From NCBI GenBank assembly GCA_947384955.1, contig CANDJC010000027.1:1-45109 (forward strand): DNA of 45,109 nucleotides. The letters run 5' to 3'. Below are positions 1 to 8,249 of the stretch, piece after piece. Source of the DNA: an uncultured Eubacterium sp. Lineage in GTDB: Bacteria > Bacillota > Clostridia > Lachnospirales > Lachnospiraceae. Made by a program: the position numbers and the translations under genes. Each line of letters begins with the position of its first letter. The first letter of the stretch is position 1. The notes beneath the pieces are model-generated. The model saw nothing but the letters and a program-made list of their open reading frames with translations. It ran no database searches and had not been told where the DNA came from.

Positions 1-110
1 CGTCCCGTCCGGGGCCACAGCGTAAATGCAGAACGCTTAGGGATTCTTAACATTCTGGAGCAGCCGCAGGAAGACCGTGCAAATCCCCTCTCCCGGCGTC
101 CGAGGGGCCA
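1..110 (-). repeat. Structured intergenic repeat, copy R1 (cut by window start), core type B
   Basis: This is one arm of the long palindromic repeat described at R2-R7. Read on the minus strand it begins with the conserved GGACGCC edge (about 96-104), then an outer-stem arm at 64-96 closely related to that of R6, then the inner arm at 28-55 with the conserved CTAAG followed by CGTTCTGC, then the conserved core start near CGGACGGGAC. The partner arms lie before the window. It sits 12 bp past the stop codon of the small membrane protein gene, so it could lie in that operon's 3' untranslated region. Confidence 0.75.
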
Positions 111-121
111 CAATAATCTGC

Positions 122-379
122 CTATACCTGATTCTTTTTCTCTTCGTCCAGCCGATGAAGGGCTTCTTCTAACTCCTGTTCATGACGTCCCTTTGCGAGC
201 CGGTAAATAACTGTATATCCCCATAAAAGGATGGGAACAAGTATGGTGCACATGACAGAGGCCTTAAACATCATCATGCTGTTACCCGTATCAAACAGTG
301 CACAAAACAGTGTGATAAGGTACATCAGAACCAAAAGAACAACACCTGCAGCCGCAAGGATACGTTTTATCCGTTTCAT
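122..379 (-). CDS. Small membrane protein of unknown function
   Basis: An 85-residue protein with two predicted membrane helices (about residues 8-30 and 40-60) and a charged C-terminal tail rich in Glu, Lys and Arg that probably forms a short cytoplasmic helix. The site GGGAG precedes the ATG. It is the last gene of the minus-strand amino-acid transporter operon, 34 bp after the ATPase gene in transcription order, so it may be co-transcribed. I do not recognise a family, and a link to the transporter rests only on position. Confidence 0.65.
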   Translation of the reverse strand: MKRIKRILAAAGVVLLVLMYLITLFCALFDTGNSMMMFKASVMCTILVPILLWGYTVIYRLAKGRHEQELEEALHRLDEEKKNQV

Positions 380-412
380 AAGGCTGTCTCCCTTCTTATA
401 ACATGCCGTCAG

Positions 413-1198
413 CTAACCCTGTGTAAAACGCGACAGAAACTGTTTTGTCCGTTCTTCTTTTGGATGCTCGATGACTTCATGGGGGTCTCCCTGTTCGAGA
501 ATGCATCCGTCATCCATAAAAATAACATGATTTGCAACATCCCTGGCAAATGCCATTTCATGCGTTACAATAATCATGGTGGTCTGCTTTTCAGCAAGCT
601 CCCGGATGACTTTGAGCACTTCACCGGTCAGCTCCGGGTCCAGAGCAGAAGTCGGCTCGTCAAAACAGAGAATATCCGGTGTCAGAGCCAGAGCCCTTGC
701 AATCGCGACCCTCTGGCACTGCCCGCCGGAGAGCTGATGCGGATAATTATTCATCCGGTCAGACAGGCCCATCTGCTCTAAGAGCTGTATGGCAAGTTCC
801 CGGATTTCTTTTTGGATTTCTTTTCGGCGCGATTTGTAGTCCGGCAGCTCTTTTGCGAGCAGTTCTTTGGCAAGCATGACATTTTCAAGAGCGGAATACT
901 GCGGAAACAGGTTAAAGGACTGAAAAACAAGGCCGAAATGCAGCCGTTTTTTTCGAAGGTCTTTTTCATTTTCTGCGTTTGGCGCTGCCGCATCAAACAA
1001 AGTTTCGCCATTGACGCGGATAATGCCGCCATCTGCCCGCTCCAGAAAATTCAGGCACCGTAACAGCGTTGTCTTTCCGCTTCCGGAAGAACCGATAATG
1101 GATACGGCCTGTCCGCGTTCCAGAGAAAAACTGATGTCTTTTAGAACCTGTGTATGTTCAAAGGTTTTGCTTATGTGTTCTGCTTCTAAAACTGGCAT
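413..1198 (-). CDS. Polar amino-acid ABC transporter, ATP-binding protein
   Basis: A 261-residue ATPase of the PAAT family that drives amino-acid import. Visible motifs are the Walker A loop GSSGSGKT (residues 36-43), the signature LSGGQCQR (a Cys where Gln or Arg is usual), Walker B with DEPTSALD, and the switch histidine in VTHE. Length is slightly above the usual 240-250 because of an insert of about 15 residues after the Q-loop (ELLAKELPDYKSRRKEIQ region). AGGAGG lies before the ATG. It follows the permease gene by 19 bp, and the gene order is binding protein, permease, ATPase. Substrate cannot be read from the sequence; glutamine, cystine or another polar amino acid is possible. Confidence 0.93.
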   Translation of the reverse strand: MPVLEAEHISKTFEHTQVLKDISFSLERGQAVSIIGSSGSGKTTLLRCLNFLERADGGIIRVNGETLFDAAAPNAENEKDLRKKRLHFGLVFQSFNLFPQYSALENVMLAKELLAKELPDYKSRRKEIQKEIRELAIQLLEQMGLSDRMNNYPHQLSGGQCQRVAIARALALTPDILCFDEPTSALDPELTGEVLKVIRELAEKQTTMIIVTHEMAFARDVANHVIFMDDGCILEQGDPHEVIEHPKEERTKQFLSRFTQG

Positions 1199-1217
1199 AT
1201 GATTCCTCCTTTTAAGC

Positions 1218-1904
1218 TTAACGGAAATAATCTAATCTGCGTTCCAGCTTTCCAAGACCAATGGTAAGCAGGCCGTTAAAAATCAGATAATAGACAGCCG
1301 TAAAAAATAATGGCCAGATAGCGCCTGAAATACCCTGAGAACCTTTTAAAAACGCCTCTCCTGCCCAGATAAGCTCCTGCAGTGCGATAATGCGGGCGAG
1401 GGAAGTGTCTTTTACAAGTGTAATAATTTCGTTCGACATGGGAGGAACAATCCGCTTAATCATCTGAAGCAGCGTAATTTTAAAGAATATCTGGCTTTTG
1501 GTCATGCCAAGCACCAGACCTGCCTCTGTCTGCCCCGCGGGAATGCCCTGTATGCCTCCGCGGTATATTTCGGAAAAATAACAGGCATAGTTAACGATAA
1601 AGGATACGCTCGCAGCGAGGAAACGTCCGGCTTCTCCGCTGCCCCAGACCGGGCGTTTCAGTACCAGGCTTGGAAAGTAAAAGATAATCAAAAGCTGAAT
1701 CATCAGCGGGGTTCCGCGGATAATCCATACAAAAAAACGGGTAAAATATGCAAGCGGCCGAAACCTGGACATGGAGCCGAAAGAAATGATAAGCCCGAAT
1801 GGAAACGCACCTAAAAGTGTAATAATAAAAAGCTTTAACGTCTGAATAAATCCAACATTCAGCGATTTCAAAACAATTGGAAGCTGTTCGAAAAAAAGTT
1901 CCAT
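1218..1904 (-). CDS. Polar amino-acid ABC transporter, permease
   Basis: A 228-residue inner-membrane permease of the HisM/GlnP type. It has about five membrane helices, an N-terminal segment typical of the family (FIQTLKLFIITLLGAFPFGL), the RGTPLMIQL motif after the second or third helix, and the cytoplasmic EAA loop (EIYRGGIQGIPAGQTEAGLVLG is the family's EAA region) that docks on the ATPase. Its start lies about 95 bp after the binding-protein stop. A terminator-like hairpin in that gap probably lowers its expression relative to the binding protein. Confidence 0.93.
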   Translation of the reverse strand: MELFFEQLPIVLKSLNVGFIQTLKLFIITLLGAFPFGLIISFGSMSRFRPLAYFTRFFVWIIRGTPLMIQLLIIFYFPSLVLKRPVWGSGEAGRFLAASVSFIVNYACYFSEIYRGGIQGIPAGQTEAGLVLGMTKSQIFFKITLLQMIKRIVPPMSNEIITLVKDTSLARIIALQELIWAGEAFLKGSQGISGAIWPLFFTAVYYLIFNGLLTIGLGKLERRLDYFR

Positions 1905-1933
1905 TTATGTATCCTGCCTTTTGTGATGATATG

Positions 1934-1969
1934 AAAAAGGGTATCCCAAGCCGTGCTTTGGAGATACCC
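1934..1969 (-). terminator. Hairpin with T-run between binding protein and permease genes
   Basis: On the minus strand, GGGTATCTCCAAAGC can pair with GCTTGGGATACCC with a two-base bulge and is followed directly by TTTTT. It lies between the first and second genes of the transporter operon. Such partial terminators commonly keep the binding protein more abundant than the membrane parts; that role here is inference. Confidence 0.7.
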
Positions 1970-2000
1970 AGGGTGAAAGCAAAAGCGAACTGATACCCGG

Positions 2001-2912
2001 TTACTGCTGTACGACAGCGGCCTGTACACCATAAGCTTCAGCACATTTCATCATAGTGCCGTCTTCATAGCTTGCAGCAAAAAAGTCATTTAAAGCAGCG
2101 GCAAGGTCAGAGCCTTTCCGGAAGCCGACACCGTATTCTTCACTGTTTAATCCGACAGTATAAGTCAGATTTTCATATCCCGTGCCTTCGCCGACCATTG
2201 CGGCTGCCATCAGAGAATCAATAATAGCTGCATCCGAGGTTCCCGCAGCAACCTCCATTAAAGCGCCGGACTGCTGTTTTACAGGGGTGTAGGACAAATT
2301 GTTAGCCTTTGCCTGTGCTTCGCCGGCACTGCCTGCTTCTACCGCAAAATTCAGTTCGGACAGACTTTCCACATCCTGATATAAGTCAGCTTTGTCGGAA
2401 GGAACGATAACAACCTGTGCATTGTTACAGTAAGGCTTGGAGCATTCCATTGAGCTTAACACTTCGTCAGTCAGAGTCATGCCGTTCCATACGCAGTCAA
2501 TGGTTTTGCCTTCCAGTTCCATTTTTTTGTTGTCCCAGTCGATTTCAATAAATTCTGCCTTTACGCCGAGGCTTTCTGCAAAGGCAGATGCCATGTCGGC
2601 ATCAAATCCAATCCAGTTACCGTCTGCATCTTTATAGTCCATTGGTTCAAAATCCGTAATTCCGACCACAAGGGTGCCTTTTTCTTTTACATAGGCGGTA
2701 TCGCTGTCAGCAGAAGAAGAGGTACTGCTTTCAGAATCGGTACTGCTGCCGTCATCTTCTTTATCCGCGGCGCTGTCTGTCTGGTCATCGGAAGCTGTGT
2801 CTGTCTGAGTATTCGAAGAATCCTGGCTGCTGCCCGGAGCATCAGAACTGCCGCAGGCAGCCAGTGAAAAGGACAGCATCATTGTGAGTGACAGTGCAAT
2901 AAGTTTTTTCAT
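2001..2912 (-). CDS. Amino-acid ABC transporter, substrate-binding lipoprotein
   Basis: A 303-residue lipoprotein with signal peptide and lipobox LAAC, lipidated at Cys20. A Ser/Thr/Asp-rich linker (about residues 21-75) tethers it to the membrane, followed by a bacterial periplasmic-binding-protein type 3 domain beginning KGTLVVGITDFEPM. The motif GFDADMASAFAESLGV is the family's GFDVDLA region. AGGAG precedes the ATG. It is first in the operon, behind a sigma-A-like promoter about 80-110 bp upstream. The ligand is not evident. Confidence 0.93.
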   Translation of the reverse strand: MKKLIALSLTMMLSFSLAACGSSDAPGSSQDSSNTQTDTASDDQTDSAADKEDDGSSTDSESSTSSSADSDTAYVKEKGTLVVGITDFEPMDYKDADGNWIGFDADMASAFAESLGVKAEFIEIDWDNKKMELEGKTIDCVWNGMTLTDEVLSSMECSKPYCNNAQVVIVPSDKADLYQDVESLSELNFAVEAGSAGEAQAKANNLSYTPVKQQSGALMEVAAGTSDAAIIDSLMAAAMVGEGTGYENLTYTVGLNSEEYGVGFRKGSDLAAALNDFFAASYEDGTMMKCAEAYGVQAAVVQQ

Positions 2913-3000
2913 AATGAAAATCTCCTTTTTTCTTAGTTAAAATATATGTATATAATTCGGATAGCGGCTCTGTCTTTTATCATTGCAGAACCACTTTCCT

Positions 3001-3029
3001 ATAATAGCAGTTTACCAGGATGAAGTCAA
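3001..3029 (-). promoter_or_regulatory. Sigma-A promoter of the amino-acid ABC operon
   Basis: On the minus strand TTGACT (3029-3024), a 17-base spacer, and TATTAT (3006-3001). This predicts a transcript start near 2994 and a leader of about 80 bases before the binding-protein gene. I see no riboswitch or T-box in that leader. Confidence 0.7.
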
Positions 3030-3117
3030 TAGAGGACGCATTATTTATAGAAAGGAAAATTTCTAAAAAATTTCAAATCTTATGAATATCTTTTGGGAAA
3101 GCGTCTATACTATAAGT

Positions 3118-3230
3118 AATCCGAAGATGACTTTCCCCCAAAGCAGACTTCGGATTGCATGCAAAAGATACAATAAATACTTTATCCTCCCCCAATTGAA
3201 AAGCTGCCTTCGGGCAGCTTTTCTTATTTT
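3118..3230 (+). ncRNA. Candidate small RNA with C-rich loop and strong terminator
   Basis: No ORF fills this gap, but it has the layout of a small RNA. A possible -10 TATACT lies at 3106-3111 (no convincing -35). Hairpin 1 has 9 perfect pairs (3118-3126 with 3148-3156) and encloses a second stem CTTT/AAAG closing a loop of five C (3135-3139). A single-stranded stretch CCTCCCCC (3186-3193) follows, complementary to Shine-Dalgarno sequences. It ends with a textbook terminator (11 pairs, TTCG loop, T-rich tail). Exposed C-rich stretches resemble those of Gram-positive regulators such as RsaE. Expression and target range are unproven. Confidence 0.45.
3198..3230 (+). terminator. Intrinsic terminator with TTCG tetraloop
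   Basis: GAAAAGCTGCC (3198-3208) pairs with GGCAGCTTTTC (3213-3223) around a TTCG loop, followed by TTATTTT. No upstream plus-strand protein gene needs it, which supports a short untranslated transcript ending here. Confidence 0.8.
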
Positions 3231-3346
3231 CCGGGCGGAACTGGTCAGGATTGGGAATTTAAACTACAGATTCATTGATTTTCTGATATAAATCAGATAT
3301 AATGAATTCAGCTGGCCGGCAATTTCATATAAGAGAGGGATAAAGC

Positions 3347-4015
3347 ATGGGAAGTGAAGATATCGCATATCAGAACAAAGACATAACAAGCAAAATGCTG
3401 GCGGAAAATTTCAAAGGGAAATCATTTCGTGTTTATGGTCTGAACATACCGCCGGTCAGAAGGGCAGAGCCGACAAATATCCCTGCTGTAAAGGCAAATG
3501 AACTCCGTATCGATAATCTTTTTGAGCTTGCGGACGGTTCTGCAGCTATTGTAGATTATGAAAGTGATTATGATAAAGCCGATAAGATAAAATATTTAAA
3601 TTATCTGGCGGGAATCGCCAGCCGTTATCAGAATCAGAAAAAACAATGCCCGATACTGCGCATGATTGTAATCTATACAGGTGACGTTCAAAGGAGTACC
3701 GTATCGTCTGTATACGATATTGGAGCAGTAAAAGTAAATGTGGAGCCTGCATTATTGTCAGAGCTGGATGCGGAAAGTATCTTTGAAAGACTGCATGAAA
3801 AAGTGGAAAAAAAGCAGCGTCTTACAGATGAGGAACTGATGGAACTGATAATTCTTCCGCTTTCCTACCGCAGAAAAGAAGATAAAAAACGTCAGATACG
3901 TGAAAGCGTCAGACTTGCAGCAAAAATTCAGGATAGAAACCAGCAGATTTTTACACTTGCCGGTATACTTGCATTTACTGATAATTTGTATGACGAAGGT
4001 GGCAAGTCTGTTTGA
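3347..4015 (+). pseudogene. N-terminal part of a PD-(D/E)XK-like (Rpn-type?) protein, frameshifted
   Basis: 222 residues that start MGSEDIAYQNKDI, contain the stretch ELRIDNLFELADGSAAIVDYE (residues about 52-72) resembling the Asp...Asp/Glu core of Rpn-like/putative transposase nucleases, and break off at DNLYDEGGKSV. The next frame continues without a gap as a coiled-coil repeat region (3990-4475). I read the two as one gene of about 1.13 kb broken, or switched, by a one-base shift near 3990-4010. GAGAGGG precedes the ATG. Family assignment is tentative. Alternatives are a real truncated product, a programmed +1 frameshift, or a sequencing error. Confidence 0.55.
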
Positions 4016-4475
4016 GAATGAAAAGCAGGAAGCACTGACAAAAGTGGCAAGACTATTTGAGCTGGAAAAACAGGAAGCGCTGACGAAGGCGGCAAGGCAG
4101 TATGAAGAAGATAAGGAGAAAGCGCTGACGAAGGCGGCAAGACAGCATGAAGAGGAAAAGCAGAAAGCGCTGACGAAGGCGGCAAGACAGCATGAAGAGG
4201 AAAAACAGGAAGCGCTGACGAAGGCGGCAAGACAGCATGAAGAGGAAAAACAGAAAGCGCTGACAGAGGCGGCAAGGCAGTATGAAGAAGACAAGGAAGA
4301 AGCGGTGGAAAAAGAGAAACAGAAGGCTGCAGAATCGTATAAACATATTGTGATAAGCATGATTCAGAAAAATTATACAACAAATGAAATTGTTTCGCTT
4401 GTTACGGATTATTCCCGTGAACAAGTTGATGCTTTACGGAAGTCTGTGACAGCGGATACAAAGGATGCACAGTAA
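3990..4475 (+). pseudogene. C-terminal coiled-coil repeat part of the same frameshifted protein
   Basis: In the frame +1 to 3347-4015, an open frame runs from ATG 3990 to the stop at 4475 (161 residues). It opens with VASLFENEKQ, then six 15-residue repeats of the pattern EALTKAARQHEEEKQ, then a C-terminal region with YKHIVISMIQKNYTTNEIVSLV that looks like the ordinary end of Rpn-type proteins. No ribosome site precedes ATG 3990, so independent translation is unlikely. The repeats would form a long charged helix. Confidence 0.5.
4029..4298 (+). repeat. Six tandem 45-bp coding repeats
   Basis: Units start at 4029, 4074, 4119, 4164, 4209 and 4254, each 45 bases coding 15 residues (E/K-A-L-T-K-A-A-R-Q-x-E-E-E/D-K-x). 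Units 3-5 are nearly identical at DNA level, so copy number can change by slippage or recombination without losing frame. Confidence 0.9.
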
Positions 4476-4604
4476 TAGCAGAAAATAGGAGCTTTGTTAT
4501 ATGGATAAGCATCTAATAATATATGGAAGAATCTTTTCTGCCAGTCCGTTTGTTAAAAAAACATCCAGGTTTCAAAGGAAGCTCAGCCTGTAGAATATTC
4601 CGTA

Positions 4605-4640
4605 TAAAAAACGCCTGTGATATTTTTACAGGCGTTTTTA
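4605..4640. terminator. Bidirectional intrinsic terminator
   Basis: A-rich arm plus ACGCCTGT pairs with ACAGGCGT plus T-rich arm around a 9-base loop, with an A-run on one side and a T-run on the other. It can end both the repeat-protein transcript (plus) and the SEC-C gene (minus, stop at 4690). The 4476-4604 stretch before it holds nothing else I recognise. Confidence 0.8.
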
Positions 4641-4689
4641 TATAGATTCGTACTAATGAAAACTGGCGTTACGAAAAATGAAGCTTCTC

Positions 4690-5193
4690 TTATTTATTCA
4701 TACAGCAGTATTTATACTTTTTGCCGCTGCCGCACGGACAAGGCTCATTGCGGCCGATTTTCTTTCCTACAATCACTGTTCCTGATTTTTTCTGCTCCAG
4801 ATACAGTGTTTTTTTGGTATCAGCGTCAAATATCTCATCCCACATAGGAAGATTATAAAGCCAGTCTGCACCGGCGCCTACCATGTTTTTGTATAATTTT
4901 ACTTTGTCAAAGGCAAGGCTTACAAAGGTATCCTCTTCCATCGTATCGATTGGATTCGGTTCTTTCAGACTGTCATTGATGCCGTCTAAAAATCCTGTCA
5001 TTTCCAGAATCGTTAAATTATATTTTTCTGCCAGTTCTTTTACCGTGCCGGATACTTCTTCCTCCGGGTTTACCAGAAGTTTTTCATAAACGCCTTTTTC
5101 CAGCATAAAATATCTCTGCCATAATTTCTGCAGTTCGCCTTTGTTTGTTTTTTCATTATAAACAATTTTTTTCCATTCATCTAATAATGCCAT
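4690..5193 (-). CDS. SEC-C metal-binding domain protein
   Basis: A 167-residue protein ending in a SEC-C motif, [18 protein letters not shown], the Zn-binding tail also found at the C-terminus of SecA. The first 140 residues are helical and of unknown function ([17 protein letters not shown] at the start). In SecA the motif binds Zn and SecB or ribosomes; here a translation- or chaperone-related role is only a guess. It is monocistronic, convergent with the repeat protein, with a terminator after it. The ATG follows a weak ribosome site (GGATGG). Confidence 0.85.
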   Translation of the reverse strand: MALLDEWKKIVYNEKTNKGELQKLWQRYFMLEKGVYEKLLVNPEEEVSGTVKELAEKYNLTILEMTGFLDGINDSLKEPNPIDTMEEDTFVSLAFDKVKLYKNMVGAGADWLYNLPMWDEIFDADTKKTLYLEQKKSGTVIVGKKIGRNEPCPCGSGKKYKYCCMNK

Positions 5194-5364
5194 ACTGGTG
5201 TACCATCCTTTTTATTCTGTTTCATTATCTTATTTCAATAATATAAAAATTTTTCTTTGAAACCGCTCAGGCATTATTATACCCCATCTTATTTTGAATG
5301 CCAAGTCCTTTTTACCAGATTTCAAAAGTCTGTGGCAAGGGGAGAGGGGATGGGCTTTTATTTC

Positions 5365-5393
5365 TTGAATTCCCGCTCCAAATCGTATATACT
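5365..5393 (+). promoter_or_regulatory. Sigma-A promoter of the VOC gene
   Basis: TTGAAT (5365-5370), 17-base spacer, TATACT (5388-5393). The expected start near 5400 gives a leader of about 35 bases with GGAGG before the ATG at 5435. Confidence 0.75.
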
Positions 5394-5434
5394 ATAAAAA
5401 ACAGACAAATAAAAACGAAACGGAGGAACACCTC

Positions 5435-5803
5435 ATGAATTTCAAAATGATTCACGAAAACTACAACGTACGAAGTCTTGAAAAATCGCTGGATTTTTAT
5501 GCAAAAGCGCTGGGCTTAAAGGAACACCGCCGCACAGAAGCCGCTGATGGCTCTTTTATTATCGTCTATCTTTCCAATGAACAGTCAGATTTTGAACTGG
5601 AATTAACCTGGATGCGGGATATGGACAGACCTTATAACTTAGGGGACTGCGAATTTCATCTCGCATTTGAGACAGACGATTATGAAGCATCACACAGGCT
5701 GCACGAAGAGATGGGATGCATCTGTTATGAAAATCTGGAAATGGGCATTTATTTTATCAAAGACCCGGACGGTTACTGGCTGGAGATTGTTCCGGGACAC
5801 TGA
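5435..5803 (+). CDS. VOC/glyoxalase I family metalloenzyme
   Basis: A 122-residue protein of the vicinal oxygen chelate fold, close in layout to lactoylglutathione lyase. The four metal-ligand positions expected for glyoxalase I can be placed at H7, E56, H75 and E117, and the ending KDPDGYWLEIVP is typical. Glyoxalase I isomerises the methylglyoxal hemithioacetal; Clostridia often lack glutathione, so another thiol or another substrate is possible. CGGAGG precedes the ATG. It has its own promoter and is followed after 90 bp by the chemoreceptor gene, which also has its own promoter. Confidence 0.85.
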   Translation: MNFKMIHENYNVRSLEKSLDFYAKALGLKEHRRTEAADGSFIIVYLSNEQSDFELELTWMRDMDRPYNLGDCEFHLAFETDDYEASHRLHEEMGCICYENLEMGIYFIKDPDGYWLEIVPGH

Positions 5804-5811
5804 TTTGCTTC

Positions 5812-5840
5812 TTGCATTAGGATTTAAAAAGTTATACAAT
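5812..5840 (+). promoter_or_regulatory. Sigma-A promoter of the chemoreceptor gene
   Basis: TTGCAT (5812-5817), 17-base spacer, TACAAT (5835-5840), starting a few bases after the VOC stop. It gives a leader of about 50 bases ending in AGGAGGGG before ATG 5895. Confidence 0.65.
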
Positions 5841-5894
5841 ACAATTATTATGAAAGCAGAATGAGATGCCGATACGGGTGGCAGGAGGGGCGTT

Positions 5895-7934
5895 ATGAAG
5901 AAACAAAAAGACGGGGCGGGCCGTCCAAGGAAAAAAATTGCAGATGAGATTTTAGTTCAGATAGGCAACAGTGTCCTGGCTGTTTTTCTGATTGTAGCGG
6001 CTGTTACGATTTTAATGGTCAGGAGCGAGATTGTTTCGTCGAAAAGGACAGAGCTTGCGCTGGAATCGGAATCAGCAGTTCATGAGCTGACAGGGTTTTT
6101 GGAGAAATATATCGAAACAGCTGCGCAGCTTGCGGTAAATCCGGATATCCGACAGATTCTGTCTGAAACAAAACCGGGAAGCAGCATACTAGAGCATGAG
6201 AAAATGGATTCTGTCCGGGAATATCTGCAGAATGTAGTAGAGACAGATTCTGAAAATTTTATGGCGGCATGGATTGCGGATATGGATACGAGCGTGCTTA
6301 CACAGTCAGATAATTATACGTCTGACGAGACATGGGTGTTTGAGGAACGTGTCTGGTATTCCTGTATTGAAACAGGCACGACAGTGCTGACAGAACCGTA
6401 TGTGGACCCGAGCAGCGGAAAACAGATATTAAGCGCTGTAACACCTGTTTATGATGCATCAGGCAGTGCTGTGGGTGTTACCGGCGTTGATATTTCGTTA
6501 GACCGCATGACTCAGGTGATGAATGTATACAAAGTCGGAAACAGCGGTTACATATTTCTGATATCTTCTGAGGGCAGAATTGTCTGTCATCCTGAGGAAG
6601 ATATGGTAGAAAAGGAACTTTCAGAAACGGATATTTCAAATAATTTAATCGAAGCAGTTGCCAGTGGAGAGGAGAAATTCTTAAAATACAAGGCGGGCGG
6701 TAAAACGAAATACGGCGTCGTCTGTCTGAGTGAAAGTACAGGCTTTACAGTAGTAAGCAATCTGCCGTTTTGGGAATTTTACAGTCATCTTGTCAGAATC
6801 GTTGCAGCGCTTGGAATTATATTTTTAATCGGCCTGTTTTTGATTGTGCTGAGCATTAAACGCAGTGCGGAAAGACTGACAAAACCGATTCACGAACTGA
6901 ATCATACGGCACAGCAGCTGGCGGCCGGAGATTTAAATGTAGATTTACATATATCGGCCGAAGACGAAATCGGGGAGCTGGGGCATTCCATCGGAGATAC
7001 GGTATCGCGCCTGAAGGAATATATTGTATATATCGATGAAATGGCTGAGGTTCTGACACAGCTGGCTGACGGCAGGCTGGACATTTCGCTGAAAAATGAT
7101 TATCTTGGGGAATTTCAAAAACTCAAGTCAGCCTTAATGAATATTTCGGATTCGATGAACGACGTCATGCTGAATATTCACAGCAGCGCCCAGCAGGTTT
7201 CATCAGGCGCTTCCGACCTTGCGAATGCTTCCCAGGTGCTTGCAGAAGGCGCCGGAATGCAGGCGGCTGCGGTAGACGGGCTTGCGGCAGCGACAGCTTC
7301 GGTGGAAGAACAGGTGCAGGAAAGCAGAAAGGCTGCGGATGATTCTGCGGCAGCGACGATGCGCGTAACGGAGATGATGGAAGAAAATCAGGAAAAAATG
7401 TCAAAGATGATGGAAGCTGTCAGAAAGATTCACGAAACTTCCCAGCAGGTTGTAGGCATTATTCAGACAATCGAGGAAATTGCAGACCAGACCAATCTGC
7501 TTTCATTAAATGCTTCGATTGAAGCAGCCCGTGCGGGAGAAGCCGGAAAAGGATTTGCAGTCGTAGCGGATGAAATCGGCAAGCTTGCCATGGAAAGCTC
7601 GAAGGCGGCAAATATGACAAGAGACCTGATTGGCGTTTCCATGGATGAAATCAATAAAGGCAGCTCGATAGCAGATAAGGTCATGGCTTCGCTGGAAGAA
7701 TCGGTAGACGCAGTCGGCAGAGTGAATGAGATGATTCGAAGAGCAGCCGAGAATACGGCAGTGCAGGCTGATAATATGAAGCAGATACGAAGCGGCATCG
7801 AAGAAGTTGTCCAGGGTGTACAGGATAACTCCGCCGCGGCTCAGGAAGCGTCTGCGACTTCACAGGAGCTGGCTTCGCAGGCAGTTGTGTTAAATGAACT
7901 GGTACAAAGATTTGAATTAAAAAAAGACAGATAA
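5895..7934 (+). CDS. Methyl-accepting chemotaxis protein (dCache-HAMP-MCP signal)
   Basis: A 679-residue transmembrane receptor. Helix 1 lies at about residues 20-44. A dCache-type sensor follows (roughly 45-295; [20 protein letters not shown] and the repeat-like [18 protein letters not shown] are typical), then helix 2 at about 297-322, a HAMP domain ([20 protein letters not shown]), and a long coiled-coil signalling domain. The hairpin tip, [22 protein letters not shown] continuing into [11 protein letters not shown], is the conserved site for CheA/CheW. dCache sensors often bind amino acids or other small organics, but the ligand is unknown. No che genes are nearby, so it is an orphan receptor. 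Confidence 0.95.
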   Translation: MKKQKDGAGRPRKKIADEILVQIGNSVLAVFLIVAAVTILMVRSEIVSSKRTELALESESAVHELTGFLEKYIETAAQLAVNPDIRQILSETKPGSSILEHEKMDSVREYLQNVVETDSENFMAAWIADMDTSVLTQSDNYTSDETWVFEERVWYSCIETGTTVLTEPYVDPSSGKQILSAVTPVYDASGSAVGVTGVDISLDRMTQVMNVYKVGNSGYIFLISSEGRIVCHPEEDMVEKELSETDISNNLIEAVASGEEKFLKYKAGGKTKYGVVCLSESTGFTVVSNLPFWEFYSHLVRIVAALGIIFLIGLFLIVLSIKRSAERLTKPIHELNHTAQQLAAGDLNVDLHISAEDEIGELGHSIGDTVSRLKEYIVYIDEMAEVLTQLADGRLDISLKNDYLGEFQKLKSALMNISDSMNDVMLNIHSSAQQVSSGASDLANASQVLAEGAGMQAAAVDGLAAATASVEEQVQESRKAADDSAAATMRVTEMMEENQEKMSKMMEAVRKIHETSQQVVGIIQTIEEIADQTNLLSLNASIEAARAGEAGKGFAVVADEIGKLAMESSKAANMTRDLIGVSMDEINKGSSIADKVMASLEESVDAVGRVNEMIRRAAENTAVQADNMKQIRSGIEEVVQGVQDNSAAAQEASATSQELASQAVVLNELVQRFELKKDR

Positions 7935-7964
7935 CTATTAAAAAACAGGAAAAGAGGGAATGAT

Positions 7965-8177
7965 ATGAGAAAAATTAAAGATTTTTGGGAATCATTAGAT
8001 GGTGCAGCGGCTGTTTCTAAAAGAGAATTATTTTTAGGGATGTTATCCTGTGTGCTTGCAGGCATTGTATTCGGCGTTTTTTTCGGACCGAAGAAAACAT
8101 CCATCATCGGGAGCCATAACGGCTGCGGCAACAGCAGCTGCTGTAACTGCGAGGATGAGCAGGAGCAGTCTGAATAA
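7965..8177 (+). CDS. Small membrane protein with Cys-rich tail
   Basis: A 70-residue protein with one membrane helix (about residues 22-42, LFLGMLSCVLAGIVFGVFFG) and a short C-terminal tail with a CxxxxCCxC cluster and acidic end. The site AGAGGG precedes the ATG. It lies 30 bp after the chemoreceptor gene and may share its transcript. The Cys cluster suggests metal binding or disulphides. Function unknown. Confidence 0.6.
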   Translation: MRKIKDFWESLDGAAAVSKRELFLGMLSCVLAGIVFGVFFGPKKTSIIGSHNGCGNSSCCNCEDEQEQSE

Positions 8178-8186
8178 AGAACCAGG

Positions 8187-8211
8187 AACAGCCCAGCAAG
8201 TCTGGGCTGTT
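8187..8211. other. Hairpin before thrS
   Basis: AACAGCCCA (8187-8195) pairs perfectly with TGGGCTGTT (8203-8211) over a 7-base loop. No T-run follows, so it is at best a weak terminator or a transcript-stability element. The leader is too short for a T-box. Confidence 0.5.
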
Positions 8212-8249
8212 ATAAATAAAAGCAATAAAAAGACAGGAGATACAGATAA

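Noticed and set aside
4029-4298. Regular 45-bp repeats resembling a CRISPR array
   Set aside because: Repeats are contiguous without unique spacers, in frame with a protein, and no cas genes are present.
3758-4383. Long minus-strand frames (up to 200 codons) with Cys/Ser/Phe-rich repeats
   Set aside because: They are the reverse complement of the 45-bp coding repeats; the plus strand gives a sensible coiled coil and the minus frames have no ribosome site or family.
8178-8249. T-box riboswitch before thrS
   Set aside because: The leader is only about 70 bases, with one 9-bp hairpin and no T-box sequence or antiterminator.
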